Origin: Micromonospora sp. HK10
GTDB lineage: Bacteria; Actinomycetota; Actinomycetes; Mycobacteriales; Micromonosporaceae
Direction of reading: 5' to 3'
Assembly: GCF_000982955.1 (NCBI RefSeq)
Contig: NZ_KQ058902.1
Span: 1 to 64,000 of the forward strand
Length of the DNA stretch: 64,000 bases
This document shows positions 60,583-64,000 of this stretch, in pieces. Below the pieces are notes generated by a model that had not been told where the DNA came from, made no database searches, and saw only the letters and a list, made by a program, of their open reading frames with translations. Position 1 is the first letter of the stretch. Each line of letters begins with the position of its first letter. The translations under genes were made by a program, and so were the position numbers.

Positions 60583-61712
60583 CGCGCGACCTCCGCCGCC
60601 GCGTCGGGCAACCTCGCCTGCACCTGGAAGCCCCTGCCGCCGGGCAGCGGCCCGACCGACGCGGACCCACCGCAGGACGCGGCGCGTTCCCGCATGCCGA
60701 CCAGCCCCTGTCCTCGGCCGTCGGTCTGGGGCCCTCGGCCGTCGTCGGCCACGGTGATGACGAGTTCGCCGTCACGCCAGTCGAGCGTCACCGTCACCGT
60801 CTCCGCCCCCGCGTGTTTGAGCACGTTGGTCAGCGCCTCCTGGACGATCCGATACGCCGCGACCTCGGCTTCGGGCGTTACGGTACCGGGCCGTCCGCAG
60901 ACGATCAGCGTGACCGACGTGGAGCCGACCCGGGAGACCGTGTCGACGAGGCCCGGGATCCCCGCGAGCGTCGGCTGCGGGGTGCGCGCGCTCTCGCCAC
61001 CGGCGTCAAGGACGCCGAGGATCCGGCGCACCTGGGCCATGGCGTCCCGGCCCGCCGTGGCGATCGCCTCGAACGCTGCCTCTGTACGAGCAGGGCCGTG
61101 CTTCATCGCCACCGGCCCTGCCTCCGCCTGCGCGATCGTGATGCTCACCGCGTGGGCCAGGATGTCGTGCATGTTCCGCGCGATCCGGGACCGTTCCCGC
61201 TCGGCCTCCAGCTCCCGCTCGCGTTCGAGGTGCCGGGCGCGCTCCTGAAGCATCCGTACGTACTCCTGTCGGTTGGCCCACGCACGGCCCATCGCATACG
61301 CGGTCGTCCACAGCAGCGCTCCCCGGGCAGCGGTCTCGAACGAGCCGGTGAGAATGAACGCACCCCACGCGATGACCACGACGGCGCTGACCCGCTGCCA
61401 GCGGGGCGCTTGCGCGGCGACAGTGAACATGGCGATCAGCGCTCCATACCAGAGGGGCTGGCGTGGCCCGTCCGGAACGAACGTGTACGCGGCGGCGGCA
61501 AGCTCGCTCACCATGAGGACGGCGAACGGTGCCCTCCGCCGCCAGATCACCGGCACCGACACGGCAACACAGATGACGTACGCGGCGATCGGCCAATCTC
61601 GGCCGCCGGACACGAACGGGGCAAGCTGGGCGACCAACGCGACAACCACCAGCCCGGCGTCCACCGCTATCGGCGGCAGCCCGCGCGCCCGCCGTACCAC
61701 TCGTTGGTACAT
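60579..61712 (-). CDS. DesK-type sensor histidine kinase
   Basis: 377 residues. About five membrane helices (18-140), a coiled coil (RHLERERELEAERERSR) and the HisKA_3 His in IARNMHDILAHAVSIT. The HATPase has EALTNVLKHAGA, ADDGRGPQ and GQGLVGMRERA. ATG 61712 lies six bases after CAGAAT, so the mRNA may be leaderless. First gene of the envelope-stress-like operon. Confidence 0.93.
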   Translation of the reverse strand: MYQRVVRRARGLPPIAVDAGLVVVALVAQLAPFVSGGRDWPIAAYVICVAVSVPVIWRRRAPFAVLMVSELAAAAYTFVPDGPRQPLWYGALIAMFTVAAQAPRWQRVSAVVVIAWGAFILTGSFETAARGALLWTTAYAMGRAWANRQEYVRMLQERARHLERERELEAERERSRIARNMHDILAHAVSITIAQAEAGPVAMKHGPARTEAAFEAIATAGRDAMAQVRRILGVLDAGGESARTPQPTLAGIPGLVDTVSRVGSTSVTLIVCGRPGTVTPEAEVAAYRIVQEALTNVLKHAGAETVTVTLDWRDGELVITVADDGRGPQTDGRGQGLVGMRERAASCGGSASVGPLPGGRGFQVQARLPDAAAEVAR

Positions 61713-61761
61713 GATCCGATTCTGACGTACGGGCAGCGTCGAGACACTCGCCGGTGGATCG

Positions 61762-61995
61762 ATGTGCCGCCTGGCGATGATCGAGGCGTGCCAGCGGGTC
61801 GGCCTCACCCTGGCCGAGGTGGGCCAGGCACTCGCGGCGCTGCCGCCGGGCCAGGCACCGACACGACAGGGCTGGGATGCGCTCGCCGAGCGGCTGCGCA
61901 CCGAAGCCGACTCCCGTATCGAGCAGCTCAGCCAGGTGCTACGCGACCTTGCCACCACCCGTGAGCCCGCCCCCACCCCGGTCGGGTGTCTGACG
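61762..61995 (+). pseudogene. Truncated MerR/SoxR-like regulator
   Basis: About 78 codons. CRLAMIEACQRVGLTLAEVG and LPPGQAPTRQGWDALAERLR match the C-terminal half of SoxR-like MerR proteins. The N-terminal wHTH is missing, only weak traces (RRWIDV) occur upstream in another frame, and the 3-prime end runs into the DUF397 locus. A remnant left by rearrangement. Confidence 0.6.
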
Positions 61996-62009
61996 ATCGT
62001 AGAGGGCCG

Positions 62010-62201
62010 CTACGCCCGCTCTGGGGCGTGCGCGACGAACGCGCGCCAGGCGTCGGGGGCGAAGGCCAGCACCGGCCCGCACCGGTCCTTGGAATCGCGT
62101 ACGACGACCACGCCGGGCAGGTTGCCGGCCACCTCCACGCAGGCGCCGCCCTGGCCGCTGCTACGGGTGCTCTTGCGCCACCGGGCGCCGCTCAGGTCCA
62201 T
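62010..62201 (-). CDS. DUF397 protein, copy 3
   Basis: 63 residues, MDLSGARWRKSTRSSGQGGA then VVVVRDSKDRCGP and AWRAFVA. Preceded by a remnant of an XRE-gene 3-prime end that still overlaps its ATG by 10-11 bases. About 85 percent identical to the two neighbouring copies. Confidence 0.9.
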   Translation of the reverse strand: MDLSGARWRKSTRSSGQGGACVEVAGNLPGVVVVRDSKDRCGPVLAFAPDAWRAFVAHAPERA

Positions 62202-62322
62202 GTCTCCGCCACTTCCGCTATCAGTTGGAGGGGCTGCCGCTGCGACAGTGCCTCACCCCGATGGGCTCCCACACCTCGACCATCCGCAGGTACTCGGTCC
62301 GGTCGATCACCTGCCGCCGCCG
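62192..62322 (-). pseudogene. Duplicated 3-prime fragment of the XRE gene
   Basis: GEALSQRQPLQLIAEVAETW and stop match the end of the XRE protein (GEALSQQQSLQLVAEVAETW). The preceding bases match its RQMVEVWESI segment but in a shifted frame. It shows that XRE tail plus DUF397 were duplicated together. Confidence 0.8.
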
Positions 62323-62324
62323 CG

Positions 62325-62516
62325 CTACGGCCGATCAGGGGTGCGCGCCAGGAACGCCCGCCAGGCAGCCGGGGCGAAGGCCAGCACCGGCCCGCACCGG
62401 TCCTTGGAATCGCGTACGACGACCACGCCGGGCAGGTTGTCGGCCACCTCCACGCAGGCGCCGCCGCCACCGTTGCTGCGGGTGCTCTTGCGCCACCGGG
62501 CGCCGCTCAGGTCCAT
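62325..62516 (-). CDS. DUF397 protein, copy 2
   Basis: 63 residues, MDLSGARWRKSTRSNGGGGA and AWRAFLARTPDRP. Follows copy 1 by 20 bases that keep only the last few bases of an XRE tail. Confidence 0.9.
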   Translation of the reverse strand: MDLSGARWRKSTRSNGGGGACVEVADNLPGVVVVRDSKDRCGPVLAFAPAAWRAFLARTPDRP

Positions 62517-62536
62517 GTCTCCGCCACTCCAGACGG

Positions 62537-62728
62537 CTATGAGCAGTTGCCAACCCGGGCGACGAACGCGCGCCAAGCGTCGGGGGTAAAGGCCAGCACC
62601 GGGCCGGCCGGATCCTTGGAATCGCGTACGACGACCACGCCGGGCAGGTTGTCGGCCACCTCCACACAGTTGCCGCCCTGGCCGTTGCTGCGGGTGCTCT
62701 TGCGCCACCGGGCGCCGCTCAGGTCCAT
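62537..62728 (-). CDS. DUF397 protein, copy 1
   Basis: 63 residues, MDLSGARWRKSTRSNGQGGN, VRDSKDPAGPVLAF, AWRAFVARVGNCS. Its ATG overlaps the end of the intact XRE gene by ten bases (ATGGACCTGA), so the pair is tightly coupled. Confidence 0.92.
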   Translation of the reverse strand: MDLSGARWRKSTRSNGQGGNCVEVADNLPGVVVVRDSKDPAGPVLAFTPDAWRAFVARVGNCS

Positions 62729-63567
62729 GTCTCCGCCACTTCCGCTACCAGTTGGAGGGACTGCTGCTGCGATAGTGCCTCACCGCGGATCGACTCCCAC
62801 ACCTCGACCATCTGCCGCACGAAGTCGGTTCGGTCGACCACCTGCCCGTGTAGCTGCCCTTCCACATAGACGACTTCCTCTCCGCCGGGCACGGTGGCGA
62901 TCACGAACGGGCCGCCGAGGCCAGCGTAAGCCCCGGCAGAGAGCGGCACGACCTGGATTCTGACCCGGGGCAGCGTGGAACCGAGATTCACCAGATGCCG
63001 CAACTGCTCGCGCATCACCTCCGGCCCACCGATTCGGCGGCGTAGCACGTACTCGTCGATGACCACGGCGAGCAGCGGCGGTCGGTCGCGGGCGAGCGCG
63101 GCTTGGCGGTCCAGCCGGGTCGCCACCTGTTGTTCGATCTCGTCCGGCGCGAACAACCCGCCGCCGGCATGGATGGCGCGGGCATATGCCTCGGTCTGCA
63201 ACAGCCCCGGAACGTAGAGCGGCTCGAACGAACGCAGCGCCGTCGCCTCGTCCTCGATGCCATGCCAGTCGCGGAACCAGGGCACCACGGTCTCCCGGCT
63301 GATCCGGCGTTGGATGCGTTCGAACCGGCCATCCGAGCCGAACACCGTGTCGCAGCGGCGGGCGAAGTCGAGGCTCGGCCGGCGCTCGCTGGTCTCCACC
63401 TTGGCGACCAGGGCACCGGAATAGCTCAGTGCCTCGGCCAGCGCCGCCTGGGACATCCCGCTGCTCGCCCGGGCGAGCCGTAGCTCCTCCGCGAAGTGGT
63501 CCAACATGGACGACAGTTCCACGGACAGCCTCCGTACATCTTCGTACCGCAGGGAGTGGGCCGCCAT
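62719..63567 (-). CDS. XRE-family regulator with DUF5753
   Basis: 282 residues. The HTH is MSQAALAEALSYSGALVAKV (about 38-57). DUF5753 follows: LYVPGLLQTEAYARAI, ATRLDRQAALARDRPPLLAV then VIDEYVLRRRIGG, and GGEEVVYVEGQLHG. A Met at position 21 is an alternative start. It is the probable partner of the three DUF397 proteins and a paralogue of the gene at 16.7 kb. Confidence 0.93.
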   Translation of the reverse strand: MAAHSLRYEDVRRLSVELSSMLDHFAEELRLARASSGMSQAALAEALSYSGALVAKVETSERRPSLDFARRCDTVFGSDGRFERIQRRISRETVVPWFRDWHGIEDEATALRSFEPLYVPGLLQTEAYARAIHAGGGLFAPDEIEQQVATRLDRQAALARDRPPLLAVVIDEYVLRRRIGGPEVMREQLRHLVNLGSTLPRVRIQVVPLSAGAYAGLGGPFVIATVPGGEEVVYVEGQLHGQVVDRTDFVRQMVEVWESIRGEALSQQQSLQLVAEVAETWT

Positions 63568-63735
63568 ACGCGCTGGTCGTCGGCGCGCGGGGCCTCCCAG
63601 CGTAGTCGGGTCCTCAGCAGACTGTCACGCAGCGGGACCGCTCCCGGGATCGGACGGCGGGCGGAACCAGGCCGGGGCGCCCACGCACAGCGCGGTGCGC
63701 GGGCGCCCCTTCCCACCCATGGCGGAGGTCCATCC

Positions 63736-63993
63736 ATGCGACTCACCTTCTGGCGCTGCCGGCGCCCCACCCCACCCGCCCCGCTCCCCCGGCGTACGCC
63801 CAATGGGCCGCCGGCCTGGGCGACCGCGCCGACGGAGGCCCTCCCGCTCGACGGCCCCGGACGGCCGGGGCGGCTGACCCGCGCGCAGGAGTGGCGGGCG
63901 AACGGCGGTCGCTGGGTGCCCGCGCCGCGCCGCGGCGAGGGCGACGGCCATTGGTCGCCCCCGCCCCGCGACAACCAGGACGGCGGGCGCTGA
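63736..63993 (+). CDS. Small Pro/Arg-rich hypothetical protein
   Basis: 85 residues. GGAGG lies seven bases before the ATG. RRPTPPAPLPRRTPNGPPAW then a conserved-looking QEWRANGGRWVPAPRR and GHWSPPPRD. No membrane segment or known domain. Small proteins of this kind sit divergent from XRE/DUF397 pairs in related genomes, from general recollection only. Confidence 0.6.
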   Translation: MRLTFWRCRRPTPPAPLPRRTPNGPPAWATAPTEALPLDGPGRPGRLTRAQEWRANGGRWVPAPRRGEGDGHWSPPPRDNQDGGR

Positions 63994-64000
63994 TGCCGCG
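63993..64000 (+). CDS. Possible start of the next gene, cut by the window end
   Basis: The stop of the small protein overlaps an ATG (TGATG), which would begin a coupled gene reading MP... beyond the window. Only eight bases are present. Confidence 0.2.

Noticed and set aside
62192-62470. 92-codon minus-strand ORF as a separate gene
   Set aside because: Its last third is the duplicated XRE tail and the rest is out of frame with the DUF397 copy it overlaps.

Overview
The window is about 64 kb of very GC-rich actinobacterial DNA. GTG and TTG starts, GC at third codon positions, tandem XRE/DUF5753-DUF397 pairs, DesK/NarL two-component pairs, F420-type and TetR genes, and the individual protein sequences all point to a Micromonosporaceae chromosome (Micromonospora-like). 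This placement is an inference from gene content. No replication origin, rRNA operon or intact insertion sequence is visible. Two tRNA genes are present: one with anticodon CAU, and tRNA-Asn(GUU).

Layout. 0.5-1.8 kb: a seryl-tRNA synthetase unlike the usual actinobacterial housekeeping type, behind a long palindrome. 1.9-5.7 kb (minus): a three-gene redox operon (ferric-reductase-like heme membrane protein, NuoF-like flavoprotein fused to a ferredoxin, lipoprotein thioredoxin). 6-8.7 kb: secreted alpha-amylase and an L,D-transpeptidase. 8.9-12.4 kb (minus): an ABC-2 exporter with its own DesK-type kinase and NarL-type regulator. 12.5-14.9 kb: an MFS exporter divergent from a TetR gene with three tandem operators. 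15.8-19.3 kb: DivIVA-like, XRE and DUF397 genes, a frameshifted gene, and a site-2 protease with CBS domains. 19.4-24.4 kb: methionine aminopeptidase divergent from an XRE gene, an orphan Imm51 immunity protein, alditol oxidase and an LLM oxidoreductase. 24.5-28.3 kb: ArsR/SRPBCC pair, FAD monooxygenase divergent from TetR, and three minisatellite arrays. 28.4-36.3 kb: an unsecreted glycosidase-like protein coupled to an Ig-like protein, phosphotransferase, GNAT, TPR and a FtsX-type ABC transporter with TetR. 36.5-40.7 kb: DUF2855, a nucleotidyltransferase pair flanked by homologous fragments, a SEC-C gene broken at a dinucleotide repeat, a Phd/RelE toxin-antitoxin pair and a tRNA. 40.9-44.6 kb: MMPL transporter, flavin oxidoreductase, tRNA-Asn. 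45-54.4 kb: a sugar ABC import and catabolism locus controlled by a ROK repressor, interrupted by a polyprenyl diphosphate synthase. 54.6-57.8 kb: YihY protein, two ABC-2 permeases without an ATPase, and an NmrA-like 3-prime fragment. 57.7-61.7 kb: a second NarL/DesK pair with an alpha/beta hydrolase and a DUF4097 lipoprotein. 61.7-64 kb: a MerR remnant and a locally duplicated XRE/DUF397 locus.

Recurring themes. (1) Many start codons sit exactly 6-7 bases after a good -10 element with no Shine-Dalgarno sequence, so leaderless mRNAs look common here. (2) Short intergenic palindromes and direct repeats mark local regulators next to their likely targets. (3) At least six unrelated minisatellite arrays lie between genes, two of which share an ATGCCGCAA core. 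(4) Several genes are broken or duplicated, which marks the right half as the more plastic part. The least familiar potential system is the 1.9-5.7 kb redox operon, which could carry electrons from NADH across the membrane to an extracytoplasmic thioredoxin; this is a hypothesis from domain content.
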